A stretch of DNA of 64,000 nucleotides from Nepenthes gracilis (GCA_033239525.1 BSYO01000038.1:3983556-4047555), one strand, 5' to 3'. Counted from the first letter of the stretch, positions 1 through 13,129 are shown. Made by a program: numbers and translations. The notes: a model not told the origin generated them from the letters alone.

Positions 1-224
1 TTTAGATGTAGAAGACATTCGATTTTAGATTTGAACAAATGAAATTTTGATAACCTTCTTTATATTTGGATTTAAGGGTTTTTCACACGAAAAAGATATG
101 TGCATATTTTTGCACAAAAAATTTAAAATTGTCATTAAGATAGAGAGATATGATTCAAATGAGAAAACTGATTCCAATTTTTTCAAAAAAAGGATATGAT
201 AATATTTAGTTTTTCATATATAAT
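1..224. other. AT-rich flank left of the gypsy element
   Basis: No gene, RNA or clear repeat is visible. The last five bases (220-224, ATAAT) match the five bases after the right LTR of the neighbouring element and may be one copy of its target-site duplication. Confidence 0.5.
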
Positions 225-942
225 TATTGGGAATACCTCGAGCATGACTGGCTTGGCCCAAACTAGAAATGAGCTCAAAAGCTGACAATCTGAATATGAT
301 GTAGAGGACTATGCTAATGATGGTGGAAAACGTACATGGCAGAGACAATTAACAACCCAACAGAGTAATAAATGAGGGTTTAAATCCTGATGAATGATTA
401 TAGTCAACCAAGAACTACTAATGCACACATGGATAACCCGATCAGTAATGGCTGAATAAAGGTCAACTATGAACGTTTGAACGGTTATAGAATCAATTTA
501 AATAGCAATTACGTATCAAAAGTAATAATTGACATTTAACATAATACAACGCCTTTTGTAATAGGTGACAATTTTACGCTGACCAATTAGTTAGATTCCC
601 AACTAAAAATAGGGTTAGGCATACTCTAACATACAAGTGCCTAAAAAGAATATTCTCCAAAGGAGCCCAATCCTCCACACAAAAAAATTCAGTATTCATC
701 CCCTTTCCTCTCTCTTTCTATTCTCCTGTATCTTTCTATTTTTCTAAAAAAGATAACTAATTTAAATATCAAAAGATATACCAAAAAATGAATTCCGTAT
801 ATCTCTTATCTTTCGTTAGGTTGTTGTGATGTGCTGGGCTATGATTTCTAGTTATGAAGATTAGACCCCAACCTCTTGGATTCGTTGAAAGATTCGTTCA
901 ACTTTCTAATTTGTATAATAATTATAATTCAATAAACGCATT
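225..942 (+). repeat. 5' LTR of the gypsy element
   Basis: It aligns along its length with 10346-11031: both begin TATT followed by a GGAATAC/GGTATTG variant, share the stretch around TGTAGAGGACTAT (300-313 and 10422-10434), and share a late block around CTCTAACATA (624 and 10780). Both ends are eroded relative to a canonical TG...CA, so edges are good to a few bases. Confidence 0.8.
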
Positions 943-943
943 A

Positions 944-963
944 TTGGTGCCATTTGTAAAAAT
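944..963 (+). other. Probable primer binding site of the gypsy element
   Basis: Directly after the 5' LTR lies a TTGGTGCCATTTGT motif, a decayed form of the TTGGCGCCGTYTGTGGGAA motif that follows the 5' LTR of many plant gypsy elements. The position and the partial match support a minus-strand primer site. Confidence 0.55.
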
Positions 964-1029
964 ATGGTTAAACCACCCATTCTCACTGCAACCTAAATCC
1001 TTGAAAGGGAGCCTAACCCACCACGTCAA

Positions 1030-2620
1030 ATGAAGCAAACATGATGAATATCAGGGTGCAAAGTCAAACAAGCCTCCTGCCTATGGACATCACATCTTGC
1101 AGCCATGATCCCAATAACGTAGCCACGAGGATGTTCACTAGTCGACAAATACAAACGTGGTGTCCTAGGTAATGTAGGTTAACAATGTGTCAAAAATGCT
1201 CAAGTCTCTATAGAACAAACATGAGGGGAAACCACTTGGAGTACCTACTCCTAATTCTCAAGTGTCCACCTCTAGAAAGAGGAATAAGTGAAGAAAGTCT
1301 GTGTGCAAAGGGACACGCCAACAATTAAGGATCACGAAGGGGCAAGAAATGTGCCTCTGGAAAAAATCCCTCCTATCTTGAAGATCGGCTCAACTCTATG
1401 GCGAGGGAGGAAAGTCCCAAGTGACAAAATCCACAACACACTTAGGATATGGGGCGACTATTAGCATGGGATGAAGTATCATGAAGTAGCTTATCGAAGA
1501 ATATCCCAAGTAGGTAGCTACCTCACATATCAGCCAACTAGTCAGAATTACGGATATTTATCAATGCAAAAATGGTCACATCAACCACCAATGAAGAAAT
1601 AATTGAAAGGATTGAATAGCAACTATTTTGCGAAAGCACAGTCAGGTAGTCAGCTTAGTTAGGCAAGACACTATTCACTACGGAGATCAAAATATATCGA
1701 CTCCCTCATAATTTCACGATGCCGACCTTGGAACCTTATAACGAAAGTATTGAACCAATGGATCATTTGGATCATTTTCAAACATTGTTGGGGTTTCAAG
1801 GTTTGGAGGACTTTATTTTGTGTCTTTGCTTCCCTTTGATTCTTAAAGGTGATGCATGAATTTGGTTCTACCAGTTGGCACAAAATTCGATTTGATCTTT
1901 CCAAGAGTTGTCTGATCAAATTTGGTCTCAATTTGCCTCCAGCAGAAGGAAGAAGAAATAGTTGTGTCACATTGTTAGGATACGATAAGATCTGAACAAA
2001 AATCTAAAATGTTTTCTTGCTAGATTTCATACAGAGGCCTAACAAATATCCAAGCTCGCCGATGAGATGAAACTAAACTCATTCATGGCCACTATACAAT
2101 TGGAAGAGTTCTTTAAATATTTAGTCCAATAGAAACCTAAAACATTCCTTGAGACTAAAAGTATCAATGGGGTGTACATTGCGGCCAATGATGCCATTGA
2201 AGTAGAGCGGTCGGAGCGCGCAGACCATATCCATAATCTGGGGTCAACCAATGGAGAAAAGAGGAATAGCGATAACTAATTTGCTTATTATCCCAAAAAG
2301 CAGTAGAGGACCAAGTGAAGAATTAGGAGGGAATACAAATCACTAAACCTAACCCCATTGAATGACACCCAAACCAACGTTTTAATACAGATTCATAATG
2401 AAAAATTTTTCAAATGGCCTAAATCGATCAAAAACTCGGAGGGAGGGGACTAGTTTAAATATTGCTTCTATCAATGATTTTCAGGCCATAGCACCAAAGA
2501 CTATTAGACTTTGCAAAAATAAATTAAGGCCCTTATTCAAAAGGGGTATATCAATAAATACTTAAAAACTCAATATCCACTCTTGATAACACCAATGATT
2601 ACAACACAGAATAACTCGAG
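1030..2620 (+). pseudogene. Gypsy gag remnant
   Basis: Around 1720-1960 the + strand reads as a typical plant gypsy gag core (PTLEPYNESIEPMDHLDHFQ, then LKGDA, a stop, and IWFYQLAQNSI). A downstream segment around 2510-2580 resembles the region near the C-terminal zinc knuckle. Several stops interrupt the frame. Antisense ORFs in this stretch are shadows. Confidence 0.65.
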
Positions 2621-2635
2621 CAACCTCACAACTGA

Positions 2636-2929
2636 GTGGTTGTTGAAGTGGTAAGCATAATCTCTATAAAGCTAGCCAAGAATAATGCTTCGGATTATTT
2701 TGTGAAAACTTTCTTCAACAAGAGGCAGAAAATAGGAGTAGGAAGTGATGTCGTCCATTTTAATAATGACAATATGATGCATGTGATTACTCCCCATTTA
2801 GACCCTCTTATTATATTTATACCTATTTTAGATAGAGTAATTGACTATCAGGTGAAACGAGTCTTTATTAATAATAAAAGTTCTCAAAATATTCTTTACC
2901 TTGATACATTTTTTATGTTAGGGTTGTGA
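2636..2929 (+). pseudogene. Gypsy aspartic protease domain, catalytic Asp lost
   Basis: An open stretch of 97 codons matches the protease region of plant gypsy polyproteins: a PHLDPLIIFIPI block, then VFINNKSSQNILYL where functional copies have a VLVD-GSS type active site, then a terminal FFMLGL. The catalytic aspartate is Asn and the following glycine is Lys, so proteolytic activity is not expected even apart from the frame breaks around it. Confidence 0.75.
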
Positions 2930-3334
2930 AAGAAACAGATACAGCCAGTTGAAGGTCCATTATAAGAGTTAGACAATGAACCTGTGCCGTACAAGGATCA
3001 GTGTACCCTAAAATGGCCTCTAAGATGTTAACATTTCTAGTGGTAGACCTAGCATCGGTCTACAACGTTATTTTAGGATGATCCTACTTGGTGACTTTCA
3101 GAGCGGTGGCATCCATCTTATACTTAAAAAAATGAAGTTCATGACCCTATATTGGGTGGGAAAAGTGTGATTAGATCAAGTCATTGGTAGAACTTGGTAC
3201 TTAACCAAGATAGGTTAATCGTATCGACTCAACCGATTGAATAATTTAATCTTGTGATGAGACCACGCTCCAACAAGGCCAACCTGGTTAATCTTCCTTG
3301 CAAGTCTTTCTAGGTCCGACCAAACTAGATAAAT

Positions 3335-4320
3335 ATGTTTAGATTGAAAGCTCCCTTCCCAACCATTTGCGAGAGCGACTTGATGGAGTTCCTCCACCAA
3401 TTGGATGTGGTTGCATGGGCATCACCAAACATACCTGAGAATCCTATGGAAGTAGCAGCTCATAAATTGAGCCTAATTTCAAGACATAAATTGGTCCGTC
3501 AAAAGCGAAAAAACTATTCTATAGTGAAGATTGTCTCTATGAGGGAAGGGGCTAAGAAATTACTCGACATGAGATTTATCAGGGAAATTCATTATTTAGA
3601 TTGGTTGTCAAATGTCGTTCTTGTAAAAAAAAAGTAACGTAAAATAGAGAATGTGTGTTTATTTTATTAATGTCAATAAAGTATATTCGAAGGATAGTTT
3701 CCCATTATTGAGAATCGATTAGTTGGTGAACTTAACATCTTGTCACTAATAGTTGCCTATTCAGTATACAATTAGATTTGAATGTACCTAGAGAATGAGA
3801 AAATGATATCATTTATGATTGATCAGAGAATTTATTGTTACAAGGTCATGCCAATCAATATAAAGAATGCTGAGATTATGTACCAAAGACTAATCAATAA
3901 AATGTTTAGAGCCCAAATCGAAGAAAATATAGAGATATACATAGACGACATGCTTGTCAAAAGTATATTAGTCAATGAATATGTTTGAGACTTGGTCGAA
4001 GTCTTCGAGGTGCTTTGAACACACCAAATGAAGCTAAATTTGATAAAGTGCATGTTTGAGATAACACCTGAAAAGTTCCTCGATTTTATTATTTTGTAGC
4101 GAGGGATCAAGGCTAATTTGGATAAGATCAAAGCCATTATGGACAAAGAGCCATTCCGATCTTCAAAGGAGGTCCAGAGATTAATAGGAAGACTTGTTGC
4201 TCTCTCCAAGTTCTTAGCGAAATTCATTGAAAAGTATCCCCCTTTTTCAAGGCTTTGAGAGAAGCCTAAAATAATAAGTTCTAAAAGATAGAAGAATGTC
4301 AGCAGGCATTCCAAGAGTTA
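3335..4320 (+). pseudogene. Gypsy reverse transcriptase domain (broken)
   Basis: The N-terminal fingers block (AKKLLDMRFIREIHYLDWLS followed by NVVLVKK) lies at 3550-3635. A second block at 3660-3780 corresponds to the DLNKACPKDSFPLPRID region. The catalytic box is preserved as YIDD at 3938-3949, followed by MLVKS. At least one frameshift separates the first block from the second, and a stop follows the catalytic box at about 3986. The C-terminal thumb continues to about 4320. Confidence 0.85.
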
Positions 4321-4329
4321 AAGTAATAT

Positions 4330-5275
4330 CTAGCAAACTTCACTCTTTTGGGAGAGGAGGTTTACCTTTATTTGGCTGTCTCGGATGCAGAATCAAGCTT
4401 AGTCCTAGTTAGGGAGGAGGCGACAAACAACCATAGGTTTACTACATCAACAAAATCTTGGCAGACACAGAGACTTGGTACTCTCGCACCTTAAAAGTTG
4501 TATTGACTTTGATCTTGCATAGCAAGAAAGCTCCGACCATACTTCCAGTCCCACAAGATTATCATCTTGGGTAACTAATCTTTAAAAGTGATCTTGATAA
4601 AATAAGCCATTGAATTGGGAAAATTCAACTTAGAATTCAGAGTATGACCATCTATAATGGGCCAAACTCTAGTAAATTTTATAGTCGAAATGATATAGGG
4701 TGTTGGTATAGTTTTGATAATACCAGATAGATTTGAGATAAAATACTTAATGGTGTTATGGTTTCAAGCTACTAATAACATGGTCGAATATGAAATTTTA
4801 TTGGTTGGGCTCAGGTGGCAAAGGAGTGTTAAGCCAAAAATCTAATCATCCATAGTGACTCCGAACTGTAGTGAACCAAGTGCTCACCAATTTTGAAGTG
4901 CCAAATCCAAATTTAGCAAAGTACCTTAAAAAGGTAAGAAATTTCATATCGCCCTTTGATAAAGTGAAGATTCATCACATTTTAAGGAAAGACAATTGGA
5001 AGACTATCCAACTGGCCAAGATATCGACATTTGAAAACATCGAGCAATATGCTAGGAAAATGAGGGAAATACTCATGAGCCCAAGCATAGACGGGTTGGA
5101 CGAGATGCTTCTAATATCGGATAAAACAACTCGGATGATACTATTTCGAAGATACCTCAAGGATGCCTCTCTACTAGAGGATCCAACCAAAACTAAACAC
5201 ATCAAAAAGACGGTTGGATGGTACTCCCTTGAAGATGGAAGGCTATATAAGAGAGGCTATTCCATCCCACATATG
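4330..5275 (+). pseudogene. Gypsy RNase H and connection region (broken)
   Basis: An EYEILLVGLRW motif near 4786 matches the RNase H motif YEALL-GLR of plant gypsy elements, followed by a degenerate HSDSQLVVNQV-like segment around 4845-4880. Open frame 4871-5278 continues as the spacer leading to integrase. The catalytic set cannot be traced completely because of frame breaks. Confidence 0.65.
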
Positions 5276-5289
5276 TGATGCTTGACACT

Positions 5290-6355
5290 TACAGAAGCAG
5301 ATTATGCTCTGAGCGAGGTACATTTTGACATCTATAGGGTGCATATAGGTAGAAAGAATTTGGCGTTTAAGGTAATGTGGTAGACTACTTCTATCCAACC
5401 CTGAAGAAGGATACTATGGAGTTTGTAAAAAGATGTGATAATTGTCAAATTTACGGTAACATCACTAGTTAACCTCACACTAAACTTCAGACCTTATAGT
5501 TACCTTGGTCATTTGTAGAGTAGAGGCTTGATATATTGGGTCTAGTCCAAATTGCTATTGGGTAGAGGAAGTTTATCATTGTTGTAGTTAACTTCTTTAC
5601 GAAGTGGGTAGAGGATTTTCCACTGGCTAAAATTACCAAGTAGAACGCGACAAAAATCGTATGTCAGAATATCATTTGTAAATTTGGGATACCTGTGGTC
5701 ATAGTGATCGACAATGGTATCCAATTCATGAAAAAGAGATTTACCAAATACTACACAAGTCTCGACATCAAGTTGGTTTATACCTTAGTTGTTTATCCCC
5801 AATCAAATAGACAAGTAGAGGTGACCAATCAAATCCTACTGAATGGGCTGAAGACAAAATTAAAAGACACTAGGGGTTCTTCGGTGGATGAGCTTCTGTT
5901 CGTACAATGAGCTTACCAAATGACCTCGAGGGAGCCAACATAGGAGACATCTTTCAGCTTATACTATGGGATCAAAGCTGTCATTCTAGAAGAGGTCAAA
6001 CTACCTAATTTTTTAGTCAAATGTTTCAATCCCAATCACAATTCTTAACTCCTAAGAGAGAATTTGGACCTATTGGAAGAAGCCAAGGAAATAGGCTGAA
6101 TATGGTTAGTGTCATAGCAATAAGAAATAGTCTGATGTTATAATACAATGGTGAAGGCGTAACAATTTGAAGTAGATAACTTAGTTTTGTGGAACATCAA
6201 GGCCATAGGCAAGATTGCCAACAGGAATAAGCTATCCTCTGATTGAAAGGGACCATTCCTAGTGTTGGCCATCTTCCATAATTGTGCATATAAATTACAC
6301 ACTCAAAACGAAAAACTAGTCTTTAGGGCATGAAATGCCTTTCATCTAAAAAAAA
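5290..6355 (+). pseudogene. Gypsy integrase (broken, DD35E spacing kept)
   Basis: The HHCC zinc-binding part reads around 5317-5460 (VHFDIY-VHIGRK, then KRCDNCQ). The core carries Asp codons at 5530-5532 and 5710-5712 and a Glu codon at 5818-5820, giving 59 and 35 intervening residues, as expected for a DDE integrase. The context is VIDNGIQF and RQVEVTNQILL. Stops at the end of the 5695-5910 frame and elsewhere inactivate it. A C-terminal tail with a WNA-FHLKK like ending is visible to about 6355. Confidence 0.85.
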
Positions 6356-6399
6356 ATGTGATCAATGACCCGTCCTTGTGCATAAAAATGTAAGAGGTA

Positions 6400-9300
6400 T
6401 GCTTATGTATTGCATTTTACCATATTAATAAAATCAGTTCTTATGTTCATTGTTTGCATTTATTATTCATTTTTGTGCTTGCATGTAATACTTCAACCAT
6501 AATTGACCCTAGGTTACATGATTGGTTCTTCACATCTCACATACTAAGATGACCCATATAGTAATGTGATCACGGTGCTGGTTGATAAAATTGTATGGCT
6601 CCAAGTGCGGTCATGCACCAACTACTTTTTAGACTCAGGGGCTACATGATCAAGCATCCTATTCCTTTTGAAAGGTCATAAAAGAGGTCGAGTAACACTA
6701 GATAAAACATCACCGTTCAGCAAATAAAAACCTCAGGAGACTTTCTTGCATGAGTGCCATAGCACCCTTCCACGAGGCAAATGCCATCAGTCAAATATGG
6801 TTTGAAGATTAGGGTAATTATGCTTGGCAACGATGGCAAAATCAACTAGCTAGCAAACAAAAACCTCACCAAATTGAAGTCAAATTGAAGTGTTTCATGA
6901 CAAAAGTATTCTTAGCGATAATACTCAGAAGATTTAATTGATGAACCAAATACTAGAATCCTAATGGCAATAATATTATATATACACAAAGAAACACACC
7001 AATTCAATACAAAAGATTGCTTTTGATTGTAATAATCCAAAGCTTGAAGGACACCTAAGACCTAGGACTTAGAGATTGTCCTGGAGGCAGAATATCTCCT
7101 AGCTCTGAAAAGTTCTTAACGTTAGAACTCTAGGTGTCTCTAGCATTCATTATGTAAAGACAATCTAGGGAAAAATTGAGGGCAAATAGGAAGACAATTC
7201 TCTTACAGAGGGTGATGCCATCCCAAAATCGAGAATCTAGGATAGAACCTATCTCCTTAGGTCGAAAGCTTCTCCTCATGTCTTCTTCGAGCCTAGCCCA
7301 TTCCATTCAAAGATTATCGATCAGGTTAGCATCTAGGGCAGACTTACGCTCAGCTTCTTGGAGTTTATCCTCGAGCGAAACAATTCGGCCTCTAGCAATG
7401 GAATTTTAATCGGCAAGATCATGAGACCTCATCATCTACTTGGACAACTCATCTTTAAGATGCTCAGCCTGGCCGCATAGACTTTTTGCCTCAGCTTCAG
7501 CAGTCAACGCCTGAAAGGCCAGATCCTTGAACACCATAAAATTGACATACGATTGGGAAAGAAGACCAATATTAGCATCCTGTTAACATAGCTTGTTCCT
7601 GACTAAGTGTATCAAATCTTAGGACAGTAAGACAAACTCCTAATTACAAGTAGCAACATCATGGAAAGAAACAAATTGGAAGAATTTGGCATATAATACC
7701 TATAGAGCAAGAAATTATTCACAAGGAGCAGGGCCAGGAGTGGCCTATCAGTCCTTGGGCTTGAAACTGGTGAGACCCTCTAGCATAGGAGGGGCAAAAA
7801 AGGGCAGTACAAGGGAGTTACAAATCTGAGAGTGGCTAAAAAAGCCTCCGAATCTTCAGAAGCCTCTAATGGTGAAATGCCAACTTTAGGGGCCTCCTCT
7901 GTGCCTAGAATCTCAGGCAAAAAAAAAAAAAAAAACTGGGCCCAAACATTTCTCATGCTGCTCCACCATTATTTACAGACTCCACCACTAGAGTAGCCAT
8001 GAAAGTTGGAGCTGACTAATTGGGCGAAAAGCTAACCAAAATCAGGACCCCGTATTTGGCAATGAATGGAGCTGCAACTGGCTCTTCATTATGCACAGCT
8101 TAGGGCACATAGTCACTTATTTTCATAGAAACTATGGGGGGACCCCCTCAAGATTAAATGCTGGTGTCTTTTCAAAAATTGGGTCACCAGATGAGGAAAA
8201 ATCGGGGTCGGCCTTCAAGATGGATCACTAATGTTTGTTCCAATCATCTCATCATAGGCTTTATCAACCATCCTATCAATAGCAGTACCAGAGGACAAGA
8301 CGGACTAACCGACAACCGTAGCACCTCCCTCACGCCACTGCCTCTGGAAAGGTCTCGATGATAAGCCCCCCACTCTTTTTGGCCTATGAGGAGGCATATC
8401 GACGATGGCTTTTTTGCTCGGAACAATTTGCCAATTGACCTCGTCTAATGCCCTTCGAGTTAAAAAATTACTAATATTTCATAGCTCAGTGGCATTATTC
8501 TCTATTAAATTAGTTAGTAGCCTGCACATAAAAACCTCTCTGTCTATAAGCACACCAAAACAGAATTGGCAACTTTCTAATTATTAGAGAGGGTCCAATG
8601 GGAAAGAACATCCATGAAAAAATATTGGTCCTTCCATCATTTAGTAGAGTCCGATTCCCTCCCGCTTATTTTAAACCCCCTTTTAGGGGTGAAAGATATC
8701 CAATCACCCTATTGGTTGAACATAAAAATAACATTAACAGTCCGAGCATCCAATTGGAACTCTTTGTGGTGGAAAAAGACATACAAAGAAATGAGGTACC
8801 TCACTGCGTTGGGATAAAGACTATCAATAGGAATCTCCAAGGCCTCCAATATTTTGTAAAACTCTCTAGCTAACGAGATCTGGAGGCCCTCCTTCAAATT
8901 AACCTCATAGATGGAAATAAAGCTATGCCTCGGAGAGTAGGCCCTCTCATAGGACAAGGAAATTGGAAAGGGATAGTAACAGGAATGCAATACCTCTCAT
9001 AAATCTCTAGCATCTGATTAGTAGTAAGGTGAGAAGGTATGTTGGCAACCCCTTTTGTCGCAGTTCGAGGAGCCTTGGTGAACAGAAATTGGTAAGTTAC
9101 AAAGAGGGGTTGGAAGAAGAAGGGTAGCAAATCGAAAAGTGAAATGGAAATGAAGGCATGCAAATATTAAATCAAAAGAATTTAGCTAAAACGGCGCACC
9201 TCACTCACAAATGCATTCCTGGTTTTGGTGATAGGGGATACTTGTCAAAACACTAAAGCGCCGCACCATGTTTCCTCCATTGCCACAGGTAATGATGACT

Positions 9301-10345
9301 TTGATGATATAACTCTTGAATTGATAAAATGATAGCCAGTGGTTCAATTCATCAATTAAGTGATGACCAATTCAGTTACTTTTGAACTACAAAGATTCTA
9401 GTTTCATTTAAAGGTTGCCAAAAAGTCAAGTTGTCAATAAATTTGAAATGTTAGATTGTTAGATTGAAAAAAACTTTGGGTATTAAGAGGCAAACAAGTC
9501 TAGGTATTTGACGACGCCTTCTCTTTTGCGCAGTAATCGAGGAGATACAAACAGACCTAAATCATATGAAGAAAATAAATTTTCATTCAAACAGTTTTAT
9601 TTGTTTAATACTTCCGTGGCTTACAAACTTTAAACAACAAAGATACAAGTTCAAAAAAGTGAACAAAGGAAAAATTGCGATCCGAATGAGAAAGGTAAAA
9701 ATTTTTTCACAATGAAATATTCATATACATTTGATGAGTTATGCCAAAAGAAAATAAAATTGATTACGCAGAAGGGAACAGAATATCACCCCTCAAGTGG
9801 AATGTCCATCTACACCAACTTTGCCAATCTCACTTCTTTTGTGGGGGCTGATGAGACAAAAGTAGCAGCAAAGTTATAGTAAGTGCTGCCGGATCGTGAT
9901 GTAAAAGAGAGAAATCAATATGATTTTTCCAATAAAATAGTATAATTAAGATAAACTTTAGATAAATGCTCAAAACACGACAATGAAATTCGAAGTCTTT
10001 CCTCCTTGCTCTAGCATCTATGGGCATCATCGAGCATAAAGGCGACTTGCTTGCAAAGGGTAAAACAAGACCAAACAAAGAAGTGGATGTTATGGGAAAA
10101 AGCCTAAGGAGGAAACCTCAATTTATAGTTGAAGTAGAGCTTGTCCTGAAAGGAAAAATAGTGTTTAATAAGGCATGGAATCTTGGTCAAAGATAACAGG
10201 GAATCAAATCCTGCCAAATGAGACCTGCTATCAACAAAGAATCACTAGCAGAGGCACAAATAGTTGGCCAGGCATATATAATGTAATTGGCTTTCTTCTT
10301 TTGACAAACTTGGAGCTTAAATTTGAACTCCAAGTATGGGGGTAA
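6400..10345 (-). pseudogene. Antisense ORF region of the gypsy element (PF04195-like remnant)
   Basis: Read on the minus strand, 9163-8709 gives a conserved-looking segment (YEVNLKEGLQISLAREFYKI, then ALEIPIDSLYPNAVRYLISL). It resembles the plant protein family annotated as putative gypsy-type transposon (Transposase_28), with its L..F...VL..L.I...QL.PN..R signature. Further along, 7600-7180 (minus) gives a decayed coiled-coil segment whose end (IGSILDSRFWDGITLCKRIV) matches the C terminus of the related ORF at 33278-32865. No intact frame remains. A poly-A run at 7921-7935 and a short unclassified stretch (9250-10340) make up the rest. Confidence 0.6.
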
Positions 10346-11031
10346 TATTAGGTATTGCCTAAACACGACTAGCCCAGCCCAAGCTAGAAAAAAAAAAAAA
10401 AGTCAACAATTCAAATATAGATGTAGAGGACTATTTTGACCTCCCAAGTGATCAAATGGCAGAAAATGTACAAGATTGAGACATGTAAAAGTCTAATAGA
10501 GTAATAAATGAGGTATTAAATATTGACAAATAATTACAATCAATCGAGAGATAACAATATATACATGAATAACCTGATCTAGTAATGACCTGAATAAAGG
10601 CGATCATTAATGTTTGAACGGTTACTGAATTAATTTAAATATGAGTTATATATCTAAAGTAACGACTGTCATTTAATATAATACAATGCCTTTTATAACA
10701 GATGATGATTTCAGGCTGACCAACTGATTAGAATTATAGCTATAAATATAGATCTTCAACCGAAAATTGGGCAATACATACTCTAACATATAAGCGCCTA
10801 AAGAGAGTATACTCCAAAGGAGCCTAATCCTCCACACTCACAAAAATTCAACACTCATTTCCTTTCTTTTCTCTTTCTATTTTCCTACATCTTTCAATTA
10901 GTCTAAGAAAGATTACTAATTTAAATATTGGATAATATATCAGATACCTAACCCGTAGCCTTTTGAATCGGCCGAAATATTTGCTCGGTTTTCTAATTCA
11001 TATAAGCAATCTGAATTTGAAAAATACATTA
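10346..11031 (+). repeat. 3' LTR of the gypsy element
   Basis: Partner of the 5' LTR at 225-942. A short purine run (ATGGGGGTAA) just before it is a candidate polypurine tract. A poly-A stretch at 10388-10401 is private to this copy. Confidence 0.8.
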
Positions 11032-11036
11032 ATAAT

Positions 11037-11954
11037 TCATAAAATAACATAACAATTTTAGGATATTAAAAATAATTATAATGCTCGTAAAGTTTTACAT
11101 ATTAAATATAAAATCATTCTTAATTTTTTGTTTTTTTGGCTAATTGCTCAAATATTTGGGACGTGAAGAAGACATGAGTTGGCCATCATTTGGTTTGCAG
11201 ATATGGCCAGCGTCTTCTTTGCAGATATGACTTAATGATCTTCTGCAAAGCTTGCAGCTCGGTGTCCTCCAAGCCGAGCTATGGCGGATAGAGGTCCTAC
11301 TGGTTACTATATGTACGATGATTATTAAAAATATGACATGAACACTGCAATGATCATTATATAAATCCGTTTTCAGTCTTCTGGTGTTGGCGCATGATTC
11401 TAGCTCCAGAGCTGAACCATCACTGTTGATGTATGCAAGGGTGGAGCTTGATCGAAAGGTTCCGAGAATGCTCACGTATTAAGAGCACAACATGGGTTCG
11501 GGTGGTAGATTGATAGAATCATAACAATTGATGTACATTTACAATGGAGTTATCATCACGTTAAAAATTTATAAATATTTTTTAAATACTTTTAGATGAT
11601 ATAAAATTTCATTTATCTATTAATAATAAAAGGTTCATATAAAAATAAATAAATAAGAAATTATATCAAAATAAGTATCTAAAAACATAATAGTTGTTTA
11701 CAATAAGTATTGGGATGCCTCAAATTATAGGCCACAAAAATACTAGTAACATTGCTTCTATAATTAAATATTTATTAATTGACTACACCAAAAAATATTA
11801 AAGTACATCCTTTTCAATGCTAAATAGGGCTGGTAAGCCTATGTACAATTTTTGTGAACCCACTAAGGCTTAAAGGGGGACTACATCACTAGAATATATA
11901 CTATAAGATTTTAGATATTTTGAATTTGATAAGACTTTGATAGAAATATAAGTC
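11037..11954. other. Non-coding spacer
   Basis: AT-rich sequence with one more GC-rich patch at 11150-11470. The antisense frame there has no recognisable domain. Nothing else can be supported. Confidence 0.4.
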
Positions 11955-12186
11955 CGTATGAAATATTATAGATAGATAGCTTTTAGTTAATAGCAATTAG
12001 ATCGAGAGAGAGAGAGACAGTATCTGATTTATTAATTATTTACCATTATTTTGTTATCTAGTTATACTCTTTGTATAATCTGAACGGTTGTATTTCCAAT
12101 CAAAGAAGTGTGCTTAATAGAGCCTATTTCATAAGGCATTCATACCATGTCTAAACTAAATCAATGGGTTGGTCCCCCGCTTTAAA
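11955..12186 (+). repeat. Unit A, first copy of a tandem repeat split by the copia element
   Basis: This block aligns with 15390-15625: shared pieces include GATCGAGA, the TATACTCTTT/CACACTCTTT block, and the almost identical ATGTCTAAACTAAATCAA (12148-12165 and 15580-15597) followed by GGTT-GTCCC. It stops exactly where the copia LTR begins. Confidence 0.75.
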
Positions 12187-12938
12187 TGAAACATTATTAT
12201 TATTAGATTTTAGTCACTTATTTATGAGTGTCATAATAAATAAATAATCATTGACGGGTCACACAATATTTATGTGAGAATTATTGTGTTTGCTCATATG
12301 TCTAGTTCCCAAGCACCGAACCAAGGGGGCCTGAGTGTTGAATTCAAGGGCGCCCGCACCAGAGACTCGCTTGAGCGCCGAAGATAGTGATGCCCACACC
12401 CGAGGCACACCTGACAGACGGTTGAGCACGGTTCACAATATAAAAGTATGCCTGACATAGTTTTAGTGTATTCCAAAATTAAATTTCACATAAGAAGCAC
12501 CACAGAGAGAGAAGAGAAAAGAGAGAAAAGAAAGATATTTGGTATTCCATTGATATCCGATTTGAATTTTATTTTTGTTAAGGTTAGGCATGCTGTTTTA
12601 GAGCGATTTTTTAAAGTGTATTTTGTTTAGTTTCTTTTAATTCTCGTTATATTTCTCTTATGGGTTATTAGGTGTGTTAATGGGGTTATAATCAATTATT
12701 ATTTACTCGAAATTATAATGAAGGGGTTTAAGAGGGGATTACTTATAACCAACACTATCATTATTATAGCAAATTTATTCAGAATTTGTTATGTAATTTT
12801 TTTAGTTAAAAATAATTTTTTATATTAAAAACTTTATATATCATTATATTTCTTATATTTATGAGTTTAATGATTGACGTTAACGAGGTTGAGATTTATT
12901 CTGTTTGCATCGGGTTGTGTATATCATGGTCGAATTCC
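12187..12938 (+). repeat. 5' LTR of the deleted copia element
   Basis: It aligns with 14485-15241 over its whole length, including the TATAAAAG box, the CACAGAGAGAGAAGA block, GGTTATTAGGTRTGTTAA and the terminal GGGTTGTG segment. Its first bases are eroded (TGAAACATT versus TGAGAAAACATT). Confidence 0.8.
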
Positions 12939-12942
12939 AAAA

Positions 12943-12958
12943 AGTGATATTAGAGAAC
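12943..12958 (+). other. Probable primer binding site of the copia element
   Basis: AGTGATATTAGAGAAC follows the 5' LTR and is a degenerate form of TGGTATCAGAGC, the initiator tRNA-Met complement used by most plant copia elements. Confidence 0.6.
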
Positions 12959-13129
12959 AGGTTTTAAAATTACGATTTGATAGTATTGACATCGAGAAGC
13001 TTGTCATTCTATTTTAACAATTTAATGGGTAAAATATTTTTATTCTTTGAAAAAAAAAGGTGAGGAATATTTTAAACCAAAAAGGAATGAAAAAGCACTT
13101 GAAGTAAGGAAGATAAGTTGAAGAATACG

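Larger units (their letters stand above)
225..11031 (+). mobile_element. Degenerate Ty3/gypsy LTR retrotransposon with antisense 3' ORF region
   Basis: The element is bounded by two related LTRs (225-942 and 10346-11031) in direct orientation, flanked by identical ATAAT pentamers at 220-224 and 11032-11036. The order gag, protease, reverse transcriptase, RNase H, integrase on the + strand is that of Ty3/gypsy. All domains carry stops and frameshifts, so the copy is dead. Integrase ends near 6350, leaving about 4 kb before the 3' LTR; that region holds an antisense ORF remnant, an arrangement known in non-chromoviral plant gypsy elements of the Tat group. The LTRs differ at many positions by eye, so the insertion is old. 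The pentamers are AT-rich and could match by chance. Confidence 0.88.
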
